Positions 1-8,797 of a DNA stretch of 64,000 nt are shown here, piece by piece (the first letter of the stretch is position 1; every line of letters begins with the position of its first letter). The notes beneath the pieces were generated by a model that saw only the letters and a program-made list of their open reading frames with translations, was not told the origin of the DNA and searched no databases. Origin of the DNA: Marinobacterium rhizophilum (lineage in GTDB: Bacteria > Pseudomonadota > Gammaproteobacteria > Pseudomonadales > Balneatricaceae); contig NZ_CP073347.1 of NCBI RefSeq assembly GCF_024397915.1, positions 2,170,001 through 2,234,000 of the forward strand, written 5' to 3'. The position numbers and the translations under genes are program-made.

Positions 1-1
1 G

Positions 2-886
2 CTCGACGCCATCCGCACGGCCCTGCCCCAGTGTGATGTACGCCTCTGGTCGACCCGGCTGGAGACTGGCTGGCAGGCCGACTACGCACTGCTGTGGCAC
101 CCACCGGTTGAGCTCTTTGCCCAACAGAAAAATCTAAAAGCCATATTCAACCTCGGCGCCGGCGTGGACGCTCTGCTGCGCCTGCCTGGTCGGCCCGACG
201 ACGTCCCCGTTATCAAGTTGCGCAATGCCGGCATGGACCCCTGGATGTTCGACTATATCCACTACGGGGTGCTTCATTTTGGCCGCAATTTTGACCACTA
301 CCGCCGCCAGCAACAGCAGCAGCTCTGGCAGCCGCACCCGAGTCCGGCACCCAACACCCGCTGCATTGGCATACTCGGACTCGGCGCCCTGGGCCAAACC
401 ATCGCGCAGCGCTTCAGCCTGCTGGGTTACCGGGTTCAGGGCTGGAGCCGCGGCCCCAAAAGCATTGAGGGTATTGATACCTACTCCGGACTGGAACACC
501 TCGACGGTTTCCTGGGGCGCTGCGATGTGCTGGTCAACCTGCTGCCGGCCACCGCGCAAACCGACAACCTGCTCGATGCCGAGCGCCTGGCCCGGCTGCG
601 CCACGGCGCCGTGCTGATCAACGCCGGGCGTGGCACGACACTGGATCTCGACGCACTGAACGCCGCCCTGGCATCCGGCCAGCTGCGGGGCGCCCTGCTG
701 GATGTGTTTCCTGCCGAGCCGCTGCCGGCCGACCACCCGCTCTGGAGCAGGCCTGATGTTATCATCACGCCCCATATTGCCGCGCCAACGCTGATCGATG
801 AGGCGCTGGAACAGATCACCGCGGATATCGCGTCGCTGGAACAGGGACTGTACGTCCCCCGCGTCGACAGTACACTGGGCTATTGA
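2..886 (+). CDS. ghrA: Glyoxylate/hydroxypyruvate reductase A-like 2-hydroxyacid dehydrogenase (5' end cut by window)
   Basis: NAD(P)-dependent D-2-hydroxyacid dehydrogenase expected to reduce glyoxylate or hydroxypyruvate in the cytoplasm. The frame is open from base 2, so the gene begins before the window; 294 residues are visible and E. coli GhrA is about 312, so only some 15-20 residues are missing. Visible signs are the Rossmann motif GILGLGALGQTIAQ near residue 120, the NAGRG stretch, and the C-terminal DVFPAEPLP...SRPDVIITPHIAAPT with the catalytic histidine. The stop at 886 faces a convergent cyclase gene 33 bases away. Assignment to GhrA rather than another 2-hydroxyacid dehydrogenase rests on this motif pattern and length. 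Confidence 0.85.
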   Translation, partial: LDAIRTALPQCDVRLWSTRLETGWQADYALLWHPPVELFAQQKNLKAIFNLGAGVDALLRLPGRPDDVPVIKLRNAGMDPWMFDYIHYGVLHFGRNFDHYRRQQQQQLWQPHPSPAPNTRCIGILGLGALGQTIAQRFSLLGYRVQGWSRGPKSIEGIDTYSGLEHLDGFLGRCDVLVNLLPATAQTDNLLDAERLARLRHGAVLINAGRGTTLDLDALNAALASGQLRGALLDVFPAEPLPADHPLWSRPDVIITPHIAAPTLIDEALEQITADIASLEQGLYVPRVDSTLGY

Positions 887-919
887 GGCAGTCTGAGCCC
901 GGGCCTCCGCTAGCGCGCC

Positions 920-2308
920 CTATTGCATCGCAGTGCCGGCCCGGGCACTGCGGGCGACGGCTTTAAAATTCTCCTTCATCTCATACATTCTACTGTCAGC
1001 CAGCGCCATCAGCGCATCCAGAGTATCCGCCTCGCTGGCAAACAGCGCCCAACCCATGCTGGCACCCACCACAATGTTCTCTCCCTTGTAGAGCACCGGC
1101 ACCCGCATCACGGCCGACAGCTTTTGCAGTACGGCATCCACATGCGGTACCGACTCGATGCCTGGCAACAGCAGCACAAACTCATCACCGCCGGTACGGG
1201 CAACCGTATCCACGACACGCAAGGCCCGGCGCAGGCGAACGGCAACTTCCTGCAGCACCTGATCGCCCGCATGATGCCCATAGCGATCGTTGACCGGCTT
1301 AAAGCCATTGAGGTCGACATAACAGAGGGCAAAACCGCTGTTATTGCGCCGGCTCTGGGCGATCAGCTGACCGGCGCGCTCCAGCAGCATACGCCGATTG
1401 GGCAACCCGGTAAGCGCATCGATGGTGGCCTGGTGACGGGCGCGGCAGAACACCTGGATCAACTGCAGCAACAGCACCACGATGGCCAGCAGCAACGCAT
1501 AGAGCAGCCCCCTGGTGCGCATGCCGGCTTGGCCCTGCAGGCGCGGATCAGGCACGACCCCGATTTCCCACTGACCGTGACGAAAGTTGACGGGCAGCGT
1601 CAGCACATCCGCACTTTCGAACACGCCGGCCGGGCCGAAAAACTGCATACCCCGAGCCCCCAGGCCATCGGTTCCGCGCAACGCGATACCCCGGGGGTTA
1701 TCATTCAGGCCAGCGGCCGCCAGCAGCGAATCCATATCAATGACGATGGACACCAGCCCCCAGTAACGGCTGTCCTTGCCCACATCGACAAAGACCGGGC
1801 TGCGCGCAATCAGGCCGCTTCCGCCCTGCACCAGCTGCAGCGGCCCGCTCACCAGCATATCGCCGTGCTCGATCGCCCGCGCAATGGCAGGCCACTGCTG
1901 CGAGTCCTGCGTATAATCCAGCCCCAGTGCGGCTTCATTGCCCGCAAGCGGATACACAAAGCGAATACGGTTGTTCGGGGCCAGACCGATGTTGCGGACG
2001 TGATCACTGCCACGCAGGATATAGGGCACCACCACGGCAAACTCCGCCGGTGTCGCCTGCGGGCGCGCCACTATATAGGCCGTCAAGCCGCGGGTGAGAT
2101 AGAGTACCGAATTGATTTCACTTTCGAGCCAGACGCGCAGCTCCGACAGTTCGACCTGGGTTTCCAGCTGCACCGACTCGCGGTCCCGCTGGTTGGCCAA
2201 CCCCGCCACAAACTCGGTGCCCAGTATGCCGCACAGCGCCACAACCAACACTCCTGCATACGGCCACAGCATCCCGCCAAACGCGTCTCTCGCCCTGCGA
2301 ATAAACAT
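920..2308 (-). CDS. Membrane diguanylate cyclase with periplasmic CHASE-type sensor and GGDEF domain
   Basis: 462 residues. It should make cyclic di-GMP from two GTP at the inner membrane. A first transmembrane segment lies at about residues 14-35 and is followed by a roughly 230-residue extracytoplasmic region resembling CHASE domains (LRGSDHVRNIGLAPNNRIRF, then a GLVSIVIDMDSLL strand). A second membrane helix sits near 270-290. The C-terminal GGDEF domain has LTGLPNRR, YVDLNGFKPVNDRYGHHAGD and an intact GGDEF active site. An RVVD I-site stands exactly five residues before GGDEF, so product inhibition is expected. The CHASE ligand cannot be told. It is convergent with the ghrA-like gene and is one of three GGDEF proteins here. 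Confidence 0.9.
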   Translation of the reverse strand: MFIRRARDAFGGMLWPYAGVLVVALCGILGTEFVAGLANQRDRESVQLETQVELSELRVWLESEINSVLYLTRGLTAYIVARPQATPAEFAVVVPYILRGSDHVRNIGLAPNNRIRFVYPLAGNEAALGLDYTQDSQQWPAIARAIEHGDMLVSGPLQLVQGGSGLIARSPVFVDVGKDSRYWGLVSIVIDMDSLLAAAGLNDNPRGIALRGTDGLGARGMQFFGPAGVFESADVLTLPVNFRHGQWEIGVVPDPRLQGQAGMRTRGLLYALLLAIVVLLLQLIQVFCRARHQATIDALTGLPNRRMLLERAGQLIAQSRRNNSGFALCYVDLNGFKPVNDRYGHHAGDQVLQEVAVRLRRALRVVDTVARTGGDEFVLLLPGIESVPHVDAVLQKLSAVMRVPVLYKGENIVVGASMGWALFASEADTLDALMALADSRMYEMKENFKAVARSARAGTAMQ

Positions 2309-2449
2309 GCGTACCGACGCCCTCCGTCAGAAAGCTCTGCCCTCCACGACCCGGGGGACAATTCGAACGCCCAGAACACCGAAGACAAGGACGCTTATGC
2401 AAGCAGTATACCCAGACCGAATCGGAAAAGTATTCGGAAAATTCAGAAA

Positions 2450-2905
2450 CTAAAGTATACCCAGTATAGCCCGCCTTTCGGCATCGCTCACCGGCTGTAC
2501 CGAGAGGCGCCCCTGGCGCAGCAATGTCATGCCAGCCAGTTCCGGCATGGCTTTGAGCTGACGCAGGGGTATGACATCACTGAAACGCTGACGCAGCCGT
2601 ACATCCACACAGAACCAGCGCGGCGACCCCACAACCGCTTTGGCATCGAACAGGGCATGGGAGGGGTCAAACTGGCTGGGGTCCGGGTAGGCGGCACGCA
2701 CCACCTCTGCCAAACCCGCTATGCCCACCGCCTTGCAGCTGCTGTGGTAAATAAACACCTGATCACCAACCTTCACGTCATCGCGTAAAAAATTGCGCGC
2801 CTGGTAGTTGCGGATTTCATCCCACCGCGCCGTCTGGTCCGCCGCCCGGGCCAGATCCTCGATGCCGAACAGGTCCGGTTCGGTCTTGAACAACCAGCAT
2901 TGCAT
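2450..2905 (-). CDS. EVE (PUA-like) domain protein
   Basis: 151 residues from the ATG at 2905. That start is preferred over the longer frame (2977) because CAGGAGGT sits nine bases upstream and homologues begin MxxWLFKTEP. EVE domains are PUA-like folds thought to bind modified bases in DNA or RNA; the in vivo role of these stand-alone proteins is unsettled. Seen here: WLFKTEPDLFGIEDL, the WDEIRNYQARNFLRDD motif, and VGDQVFIYHSSCKAVGIAG, all hallmarks of the family. The gene is single and lies upstream of, and in the same direction as, the CHASE-GGDEF gene. An 11-base sequence from its last codons recurs about 49 bases downstream. Confidence 0.9.
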   Translation of the reverse strand: MQCWLFKTEPDLFGIEDLARAADQTARWDEIRNYQARNFLRDDVKVGDQVFIYHSSCKAVGIAGLAEVVRAAYPDPSQFDPSHALFDAKAVVGSPRWFCVDVRLRQRFSDVIPLRQLKAMPELAGMTLLRQGRLSVQPVSDAERRAILGIL

Positions 2906-3092
2906 CACGCTTACCTCCTGCCGTTGGATCAGGCGCCAGTATATCCCAGTGCCTAACCGCCAACCGAGAAGCAGCACTCCCTGGCCCGAAGTATTCAGGT
3001 TGCAGCCACCCCAGGCAGCAGGTTCACGACCGGTTCAGATGAAACCGGCAAAATCGGGCAGGCTGCGCATTCAACTGATCAGGGAGAGACCT

Positions 3093-3809
3093 ATGAACAC
3101 CGCACCGCGAAGCAGCGCTCTGCTGCTCGGAATCTGTATCCTGCTGGGCCTTGCAAGCCTGGGGTACCTGCTTGGCGAGGCCGCACTGCGCGTCAAGGAA
3201 ACCGAGCGCAGAGTCACGGTAAAAGGCCTGTCGGAGCGGGAGTACCCGGCCGATGTCGTGCTCTGGCCGATCCAGTTCAGCGTCGTGGACAACGATCTGA
3301 GCGCGCTCTACCGAAGCCTGCAGCAGCACGCAGAACAGATTCGCGCTTTTCTGCTGTTGCATGGTGTCGAGCCCGATGAAATCAGCCTGTCCCCTCCAGC
3401 GGTAATCGACAAGCAGGTGCAGCAGTACGGCGATGGCAACTACAGCCAGCGTTTCAGCGCGACCCAGACGGTCACCGTCTACTCCAGCCGTGTCGACCAG
3501 GTGCGCCCGCTGATGCAGGACCTGGCGCAGCTGGGGCAAAACGGTATCGCCCTGACGGGGAGCCAGTACGGTAACAGCACCGAGTATCTGTTTAACCGCC
3601 TGAACGAGGTCAAGCCCGGGATGGTGGAGGAAGCCACCCGCGAAGCCCGCGCGGTCGCCGAAAAGTTCGCCGCCGACTCGAACAGCCGCCTCGGCAAGAT
3701 CCGCTCGGCGCAGCAAGGCCAGTTCTCGATCTCGGACCGCGACCGCAACAGCCCCCACATCAAGAAACTAAGAGTCGTGTCCACGGTCGAGTACTACCTG
3801 TCCGACTGA
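3093..3809 (+). CDS. SIMPL domain (DUF541) periplasmic or membrane-anchored protein
   Basis: 238 residues from ATG 3093, chosen because AGGGAG precedes it and an N-terminal hydrophobic segment (about residues 9-28, LLLGICILLGLASLGYLLGE) starts directly after. The body matches the SIMPL/DUF541 family: RRVTVKGLSEREYPADVVLWPI near the start, FSATQTVTVYS in the middle, and EEATREARAVAEKFAADSNSRLGKIRSAQQGQFSI toward the end. E. coli YggE is a family member linked to oxidative stress; the molecular function is not established. The hydrophobic segment probably anchors it on the periplasmic face. The 3' end overlaps the oppositely oriented small gene by 16 bases. Confidence 0.85.
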   Translation: MNTAPRSSALLLGICILLGLASLGYLLGEAALRVKETERRVTVKGLSEREYPADVVLWPIQFSVVDNDLSALYRSLQQHAEQIRAFLLLHGVEPDEISLSPPAVIDKQVQQYGDGNYSQRFSATQTVTVYSSRVDQVRPLMQDLAQLGQNGIALTGSQYGNSTEYLFNRLNEVKPGMVEEATREARAVAEKFAADSNSRLGKIRSAQQGQFSISDRDRNSPHIKKLRVVSTVEYYLSD

Positions 3810-4006
3810 ACGCCAACCGCTGTCCCGGCCGGCTCATCCACGATCAGCGCGTCCAGATCCAGCATCTGGATCGCGCTGAGCGCCGCCTCCCAGGCCCCCT
3901 CATGACAGAGCCCGCTGATAGCCGCATTTTCATACCCCTGCCTGGCCGCAACTATGGCCGCTTGCTGTACCGCCTTTGCCAGTTCAAGCGCATCTCTGGA
4001 CTGCAT
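3794..4006 (-). CDS. Small conserved helical protein of unknown function
   Basis: 70 residues from ATG 4006 (MQSRDALELAKAVQQAAI). I prefer this start over the longer frame from 4150 because the upstream part looks non-coding and similar short Pseudomonas proteins, usually labelled acetyltransferase without support, begin the same way. Recognisable pieces are ELAKAVQQAAIVAARQGYENA, ISGLCHEGAWEAALSAIQMLDL. It has no catalytic motif and no signal peptide. The 3' end overlaps the SIMPL gene tail to tail, and the potF promoter region lies behind it. Function unknown. Confidence 0.6.
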   Translation of the reverse strand: MQSRDALELAKAVQQAAIVAARQGYENAAISGLCHEGAWEAALSAIQMLDLDALIVDEPAGTAVGVQSDR

Positions 4007-4231
4007 TTTTATTCCCCGAAATATTGTTGCCACCCCACAAGCATAGTGCGCAAGCCCGGGCTTGAGAGTTCTTTGCGCCGGCACGATAAACCCTGCCAGA
4101 AGCATCAAAAAAACATTGGTTTTTTGTTGCGAATTGGTCATATTCGGCATTCAAATCAGGCATTTTCACACCACTGTTGACCGCGGCCATTGCGGCCAGC
4201 ATTCAGACATCATGACCCGGGAACCGATTGA

Positions 4232-5335
4232 ATGAAGAACAGACCTTCTACGTTCAGGATACTTGTCGCCAGCCTGCTGTTCGGGGCTTCGGTGCAGGCC
4301 GCGGCGCAACAGGAGCTGCATGTATACAACTGGTCCGACTATATCGCCGAGGACACTATCGAGCGTTTCCAGCAGGAAAGCGGCATCAAGGTGCTTTACG
4401 ATGTGTACGACTCCAACGAGGTACTGGAGGCCAAGCTGCTGGCCGGCCACAGTGGCTATGACCTGGTCTTTCCCACGGCACGCCCTTTCGCTGACCGTCA
4501 GATCAAGGCGGGCATCTTCCAGCCGCTGGACAAGGCCAGGCTTGGCAACCATGCCAACCTGGACCCGGTGATTCTGGAGTCCCTGGCCGATATCGACACC
4601 GGCAACGCCCACCTGGCGCCTTACATGTGGGGCACCACCGGTCTTGGCATCAACCTCACCAAGGTGCGTGAAATACTGGGCGCCAATGCCACTCTGGACA
4701 GCTGGAGCCTGGTATTTGACCCCAGCGTTACTGCCAAGCTTGCCAGCTGCGGCATCTCGCTGATGGACGACCCCACCGAAGTACTGGTGGCTGCCCGGGC
4801 CTATATCGGCCAGGCACCGAATGACTACGGCAGCGCGGCACTGGATGAAGCGGCCACCGTACTGGCCGCGGTGCGGCCGAATATCCGCTACTACCACAGC
4901 TCGCAGTACATCAATGACCTGGCCAACGGCGACCTCTGCGTCGCCCATGGTTACAGCGGCGACGTACTGCAGGCCAGGGCCCGCGCCGAGGAGGCAGGCA
5001 ATGGTGTCGAGATTGCCTACCTGGTACCGCGTGAAGGCGCCGTCGTCTGGACCGATGTCATGGCGATTCCGGCCGATGCGCCCAACGGCGAGGCGGCGCA
5101 CCGCTTCATCGATTTCCTGCTGCGCCCTGATGTCATCGCCCCGATCAGCAACTACGTGGCCTACGCCAACGCCAATGCCGCGGCAACAGAGCTGGTGGAT
5201 GATGCCGTACGCCAGGATCCCGGCATCTACCCGCCCCAGGCGACCCGCGAGCGCTTTATCACGCTGAAAACGCCCAGCAACCGGGAAACCAAGGCGATCA
5301 ACCGCCTCTGGACCCGGATCAAGACCGGACACTAA
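4232..5335 (+). CDS. potF: Putrescine/polyamine ABC transporter periplasmic binding protein
   Basis: 367 residues. It captures putrescine (or a related polyamine) in the periplasm and delivers it to the PotGHI complex. A signal peptide covers about residues 1-25 (FRILVASLLFGASVQAAAQ). The mature protein opens with ELHVYNWSDYIAEDTIERFQ, the classic PotF/PotD N-terminus. GYDLVFPT, the PYMWGTTGLGINL segment and YSGDVLQARARAEEA follow. It is the first gene of potFGHI; a short hairpin (5348-5363) separates it from potG, a common way to keep binding protein in excess. Putrescine rather than spermidine is inferred from the PotF-like motif set. Confidence 0.92.
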   Translation: MKNRPSTFRILVASLLFGASVQAAAQQELHVYNWSDYIAEDTIERFQQESGIKVLYDVYDSNEVLEAKLLAGHSGYDLVFPTARPFADRQIKAGIFQPLDKARLGNHANLDPVILESLADIDTGNAHLAPYMWGTTGLGINLTKVREILGANATLDSWSLVFDPSVTAKLASCGISLMDDPTEVLVAARAYIGQAPNDYGSAALDEAATVLAAVRPNIRYYHSSQYINDLANGDLCVAHGYSGDVLQARARAEEAGNGVEIAYLVPREGAVVWTDVMAIPADAPNGEAAHRFIDFLLRPDVIAPISNYVAYANANAAATELVDDAVRQDPGIYPPQATRERFITLKTPSNRETKAINRLWTRIKTGH

Positions 5336-5347
5336 GCCCTCTACCCA

Positions 5348-5363
5348 TGCCCCCTCGGGGGCA
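5348..5363 (+). terminator. Hairpin between potF and potG
   Basis: TGCCCCC-TC-GGGGGCA is a perfect 7-bp stem with a 2-base loop followed by TTTCT, 12 bases after the potF stop. It probably acts as a partial terminator or mRNA-stabilising hairpin that favours potF expression over potGHI. Confidence 0.6.
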
Positions 5364-5391
5364 TTTCTGATGCAGGAAGCTGATTGCGGCA

Positions 5392-6540
5392 ATGACACTA
5401 GCCCCCAAAGTACCCGTCCCGGACGCGCCGGCCGCCCCCACAGTACCGTCGGTGCGACTTGAGGACATCGGCAAGTCTTTTGGCAACACCGCCGCGGTCA
5501 ACAACATCAGCCTGGATATACAGCAGGGCGAATTCTTTTCGTTGCTGGGTCCCTCTGGCTGTGGCAAAACCACACTGCTGCGCATGCTCGCCGGTTTCGA
5601 ATCCCCGGACCGCGGGCGCATCCTGATTGATGGCCAGGACATGACCCGCGTGCCGCCCTACGCACGGCCGATCAACATGATGTTCCAGTCCTATGCCCTG
5701 TTCCCCCACATGAGCGTGGCGGACAACATTGCCTTTGGCCTCAGGCAAACATCCATGGCCCGTACCGACCGCAATGCGCGGGTGCAGGAAATGATGGAGC
5801 TGGTGCAAATCAGCCCGCTGGCGCGGCGCAAACCCCACCAGCTGTCCGGAGGCCAGCGCCAGCGGGTGGCACTGGCCCGCGCGCTGGCGCGCCACCCCAG
5901 CATCCTGCTGCTGGATGAACCCCTGGGCGCCCTGGATAAAAAGCTGCGGGAGAAGACCCAGTTCGAGCTGATGAATATCCAGCAACGCCTGGGTACGACC
6001 TTTATTGTGGTCACCCACGACCAGGAAGAAGCCATGACCATGTCTTCGCGCATTGCCCTGATGCGCGAGGGGCAGATAGAACAGCTGGATGCACCAAGGC
6101 GCCTGTACGAGTTCCCGGCCACCCGCTATGCCGCGTCCTTTATCGGGTCGATCAACCTGTTCGACGCCCGGGTACTGCGCCAGAACGGCGATGAAGTCAC
6201 TCTGGCCTGCGACGCAGCCGGCGCCGAGCTGCAGGTACGCAGCAGCGAAAAGATGCTGCCTGGCATGGCGCTGACCCTGGCGGTGCGGCCGGAGAAGATA
6301 CGGCTGCTGCACGCCGGCGACGCAGCTACGGCTGGACAACCCGCAAACCGGCTGCGTGGCCGCATCAAGGAAATCGCCTACCTCGGCGGTGTATCGATTT
6401 ATCATGCCGAGTTGCCCAGCGGCAAACGGGTGCAGTTCACCCAGCCCAATGTGCAGGCCCTGGCGGAGCAACCGCTGAGCTGGGAACAGGATGTCATGCT
6501 TGGCTGGCAGCCCGACAGCTGCTCGGTTCTGACTGAATGA
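5392..6540 (+). CDS. potG: Polyamine ABC transporter ATP-binding protein
   Basis: 382 residues, cytoplasmic ATPase that powers polyamine import through PotH and PotI. Walker A is GPSGCGKT at residues 53-60; the Q-loop is MMFQSYALFPHMSV, the signature LSGGQRQRVALARAL, Walker B LLLDEPLGALDKKLR, and the switch histidine is in VVTHDQEEAM. The C-terminal third is a TOBE-type regulatory domain, including LAVRPEKIRLL. The start at 5392 gives the usual short N-terminal extension of PotG. The stop overlaps the potH start (ATGA), so translation is coupled. Confidence 0.95.
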   Translation: MTLAPKVPVPDAPAAPTVPSVRLEDIGKSFGNTAAVNNISLDIQQGEFFSLLGPSGCGKTTLLRMLAGFESPDRGRILIDGQDMTRVPPYARPINMMFQSYALFPHMSVADNIAFGLRQTSMARTDRNARVQEMMELVQISPLARRKPHQLSGGQRQRVALARALARHPSILLLDEPLGALDKKLREKTQFELMNIQQRLGTTFIVVTHDQEEAMTMSSRIALMREGQIEQLDAPRRLYEFPATRYAASFIGSINLFDARVLRQNGDEVTLACDAAGAELQVRSSEKMLPGMALTLAVRPEKIRLLHAGDAATAGQPANRLRGRIKEIAYLGGVSIYHAELPSGKRVQFTQPNVQALAEQPLSWEQDVMLGWQPDSCSVLTE

Positions 6541-7442
6541 GCCTCTGCAACGTCTCGCGGGCCCGTGCAGGGCGACGCCTGATCATCGGCCTGCCCTCGC
6601 TCTGGCTCGCCCTGTTCTTTGCCTTGCCGTTTCTGTTTGTACTCAAGCTCAGCCTGTCCGAGTCGGTGCTGGCGCAGCCCCCCTATCTCGACCTGCTGCG
6701 CGAGTTCAAGGACGGCGTGCTGGTGCTGGCGATCAACCTGGGCAACTATCAACTGCTGCTGGAAGACAGCCTGTACCTCAAGGCACTGGTCAGCTCACTG
6801 CAGATCGCTGCCTTCTCGACCCTGCTGACGCTGCTGCTGGGTTATCCCATGGCCTATGCCATCGCCCGGGCACCGCGGCACTGGCGTCTGCCGCTGATGA
6901 TGCTCATTATTCTGCCCTTCTGGACCTCGTTCCTGATCCGGGTATACGCCTGGATCGGCATTCTGAAAAACAATGGCCTGATCAATCAGCTGCTCATGGG
7001 GCTGGGCCTCATCGACAGCCCGCTGGAAATACTGCACACGCCGGTGGCCGTGTATATCGGCATCGTTTACAGCTACCTGCCCTTTATGGTGTTGCCGCTC
7101 TACGCCACCCTGATCCGGCTGGACCTGACATTGCTGGAGGCGGCGGCGGATCTTGGCTGTCGACCCTGGAAACAGTTCCTGCGCATCACCCTGCCACTGT
7201 CGATGCCCGGGGTACTGGCCGGCGCGATGCTGGTGTTTATCCCGGTGATGGGTGAGTTCGTGATTCCCGACCTGCTCGGTGGCCCCGATACCCTGATGCT
7301 GGGCAAGCTGATGTGGACCGAGTTCTTCAGCAACAAGGACTGGCCGGTTGCCTCGGCCCTGGCCGCCGTGCTGCTGGTGGTGCTGATCATTCCGTTCATG
7401 CTGCTGCGCCATTACGAACAGCGCAACCAGGGAGGCCTGTAA
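6537..7442 (+). CDS. potH: Polyamine ABC transporter permease PotH
   Basis: 301 residues, an inner-membrane permease with about six helices. Hydrophobic segments start at LIIGLPSLWLALFFALPFLFVLKL. The permease coupling motif is LEAAADLGCRPWKQFLRITLPLSMPG (EAAxxLG type), which contacts PotG. It overlaps potG by four bases. Its TAA stop shares bases with the ATG of the first broken potI copy (TAATG at 7440-7444), so the ribosome leaving potH meets a decoy start rather than the true potI start 436 bases further on. Confidence 0.95.
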   Translation: MSLCNVSRARAGRRLIIGLPSLWLALFFALPFLFVLKLSLSESVLAQPPYLDLLREFKDGVLVLAINLGNYQLLLEDSLYLKALVSSLQIAAFSTLLTLLLGYPMAYAIARAPRHWRLPLMMLIILPFWTSFLIRVYAWIGILKNNGLINQLLMGLGLIDSPLEILHTPVAVYIGIVYSYLPFMVLPLYATLIRLDLTLLEAAADLGCRPWKQFLRITLPLSMPGVLAGAMLVFIPVMGEFVIPDLLGGPDTLMLGKLMWTEFFSNKDWPVASALAAVLLVVLIIPFMLLRHYEQRNQGGL

Positions 7443-7660
7443 TGTTCCGCCGTGCGCCCCTGCCAATTGCTCCCCTGCTAATGACGGTACTGCTGTTCGG
7501 CTATGCCCTCCTCTGCGGGCCGATTCTCAGCCTGATGCTGTATTCGTTCAACGAAAACCGGCTGGTAACGGTGCTCCGCAGTGGAGCTCGCTTCAGTGCC
7601 AGGTGGTGCTGCACGCAGCGCCCCTGGTTGCCGTTACAACAGACTCAGGGGGCTCAGTGA
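7442..7660 (+). pseudogene. Truncated potI copy 1 (72-codon mini-ORF)
   Basis: Starts on the potH stop (TAATG) and reads MFRRAPLPIAPLLMTVLLFGY, then the first membrane helix of PotI as far as SFNENRLVTV. After that it departs from potI (LRSGARFSARWCC...) and stops at 7660. The first 44 or so residues match true PotI closely except for a five-codon internal duplication (IAPLL). The rest looks like a frame-shifted potI stretch joined to a diverged potH tail. It cannot form a permease. It might give a one-helix peptide or only serve as a coupling ORF. Confidence 0.75.
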
Positions 7661-7877
7661 TGTTCCGCCGTGCGCCCCTGCTAATTGCTCCCCTGCTAAT
7701 GACGGTACTGCTGTTCGGCTATGCCCTCCTCTGCGGGCCGATTCTCAGCCTGATGCTGTATTCGTTCAACGAAAACCGGCTGGTAACGGTGCTCCGCAGT
7801 GGAGCTCGCTTCAGTGCCAGGTGGTGCTGCACGCAGCGCCCCGGGTTGCCGTTACAACAGACTCAGGGGGCTCAGTG
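7442..7877 (+). repeat. 218-bp tandem repeat at the potH/potI junction (two units)
   Basis: Two head-to-tail units of 218 bp. The period is 3n-1, so each unit ends in TGATG and hands over to the next start. A third, intact half-unit is the 5' end of potI. Shared landmarks are the CGTGCGCCCCTG block, the TCTCAGCCTGATGCTGTATT block and the AACAGACTCAGGGGGCTCAG tail. Confidence 0.9.
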
Positions 7878-7878
7878 A
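7660..7878 (+). pseudogene. Truncated potI copy 2 (72-codon mini-ORF)
   Basis: A second copy of the same unit beginning on the TGATG of copy 1 and ending on the TGATG that starts the true potI. By eye it differs from copy 1 at only two bases over about 218, changing Pro to Leu near codon 8 and Trp to Gly near codon 62. Such close identity between copies, against larger divergence from potI itself, points to a recent duplication of an older, already broken unit. An AGGGGG ribosome-binding element precedes both the copy-2 and the true potI start. Confidence 0.75.
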
Positions 7879-8696
7879 TGTTCCGTCGTGCGCCCCTGCT
7901 AATGACAATACTGCTGTTCGGCTATGCCTTCCTCTACGGGCCGATTCTCAGCCTGATGCTGTATTCGTTCAATGAAAGCCGACTGGTAACGGTCTGGGGA
8001 GGCTTTAGCACCAAGTGGTACGGCGAGCTGCTGCACAACGAGCAGATTCTCGGTGCCGCCTGGCTCAGTATCAAGATCGCCGCCATCAATGCCAGTGCCG
8101 CCGTGGTGCTGGGCACCCTGGCGGCCCTGGCCCTGGTGCGTTACCGCCGCTTTCGGGGGCGTGCCAGCCTGGAGGTGATGGTCACAGCCCCCATGGTACT
8201 GCCCGATGTCATCATCGGGCTGTCGTTGCTGCTGCTGTTCGTTTCCATGGAAACACTCACTGGCTGGCCCGCCGGCCGCGGCCAGAGCACCATTACCCTC
8301 GCCCATATCACCTTTTCGATGGCCTATGTCACGGTGGTCGTGCGCAGCCGCCTGGCCCATATGGACATGTCACTGGAAGAAGCGGCGCTGGATCTCGGCG
8401 CACGGCCACTGAAGGTGTTTTTCAGCATTACCCTGCCCATTATTGCGCCGGCGCTGGTCGCCGGCTGGCTGCTGGCCTTCACGCTGTCGATGGATGACCT
8501 GGTGATCGCCAGCTTCGTTTCCGGCCCGGGCGCCACAACGCTGCCCATGGTGGTTTACTCCAGCGTGCGCCTGGGTGTCAGCCCCCAGATCAACGCTCTG
8601 GCGACGCTGATCGTGGTCATTGTCAGTATCGCCGTCGCCATTGCCGGCGTACTGCTCTACCGACAGGAAAAAAGCAGCACCAAAGATACCGGTTAA
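7878..8696 (+). CDS. potI: Polyamine ABC transporter permease PotI
   Basis: 272 residues from ATG 7878. The long open frame reaching back to 7581 is only read-through of the tandem copies; MFRRAPLLMTILLFGY is the natural PotI start and is preceded by AGGGGG. It has six predicted helices and the EAA-type coupling motif LEEAALDLGARPLKVFFSITLP. Ser-Met-Asp-Asp-Leu-Val-Ile, typical of PotC/PotI, follows. It partners PotH in the import channel. Its translation would depend on reinitiation through two upstream mini-ORFs or on its own ribosome-binding site. Confidence 0.95.
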   Translation: MFRRAPLLMTILLFGYAFLYGPILSLMLYSFNESRLVTVWGGFSTKWYGELLHNEQILGAAWLSIKIAAINASAAVVLGTLAALALVRYRRFRGRASLEVMVTAPMVLPDVIIGLSLLLLFVSMETLTGWPAGRGQSTITLAHITFSMAYVTVVVRSRLAHMDMSLEEAALDLGARPLKVFFSITLPIIAPALVAGWLLAFTLSMDDLVIASFVSGPGATTLPMVVYSSVRLGVSPQINALATLIVVIVSIAVAIAGVLLYRQEKSSTKDTG

Positions 8697-8797
8697 CAGC
8701 ATACTGGATAATTGGCACCCAGCCCCGATGCAACGAAAAATGGGGTTATACTGCTTGGCGGACCCTTACTCACGGCGCCCACAGGACAGTATTAAGG

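Noticed and set aside
2405..2464. AGTATACCCAG repeated 49 bases apart after the EVE gene
   Set aside because: Could be a fifth gene-end duplication, but only 11 bases match and the core AGTATACT is a palindrome, so an operator pair or chance is equally likely.
920..2788. Long plus-strand frame antisense to the CHASE-GGDEF gene
   Set aside because: His/Gln-rich product without domain similarity; the minus strand encodes a clear cyclase. A shadow of GC-rich codon use.
7581..8696. 371-residue PotI with a long N-terminal extension
   Set aside because: The extension is read-through of the tandem copies in another frame; PotI proteins start at the MFRRAPL position and are about 270-280 residues.
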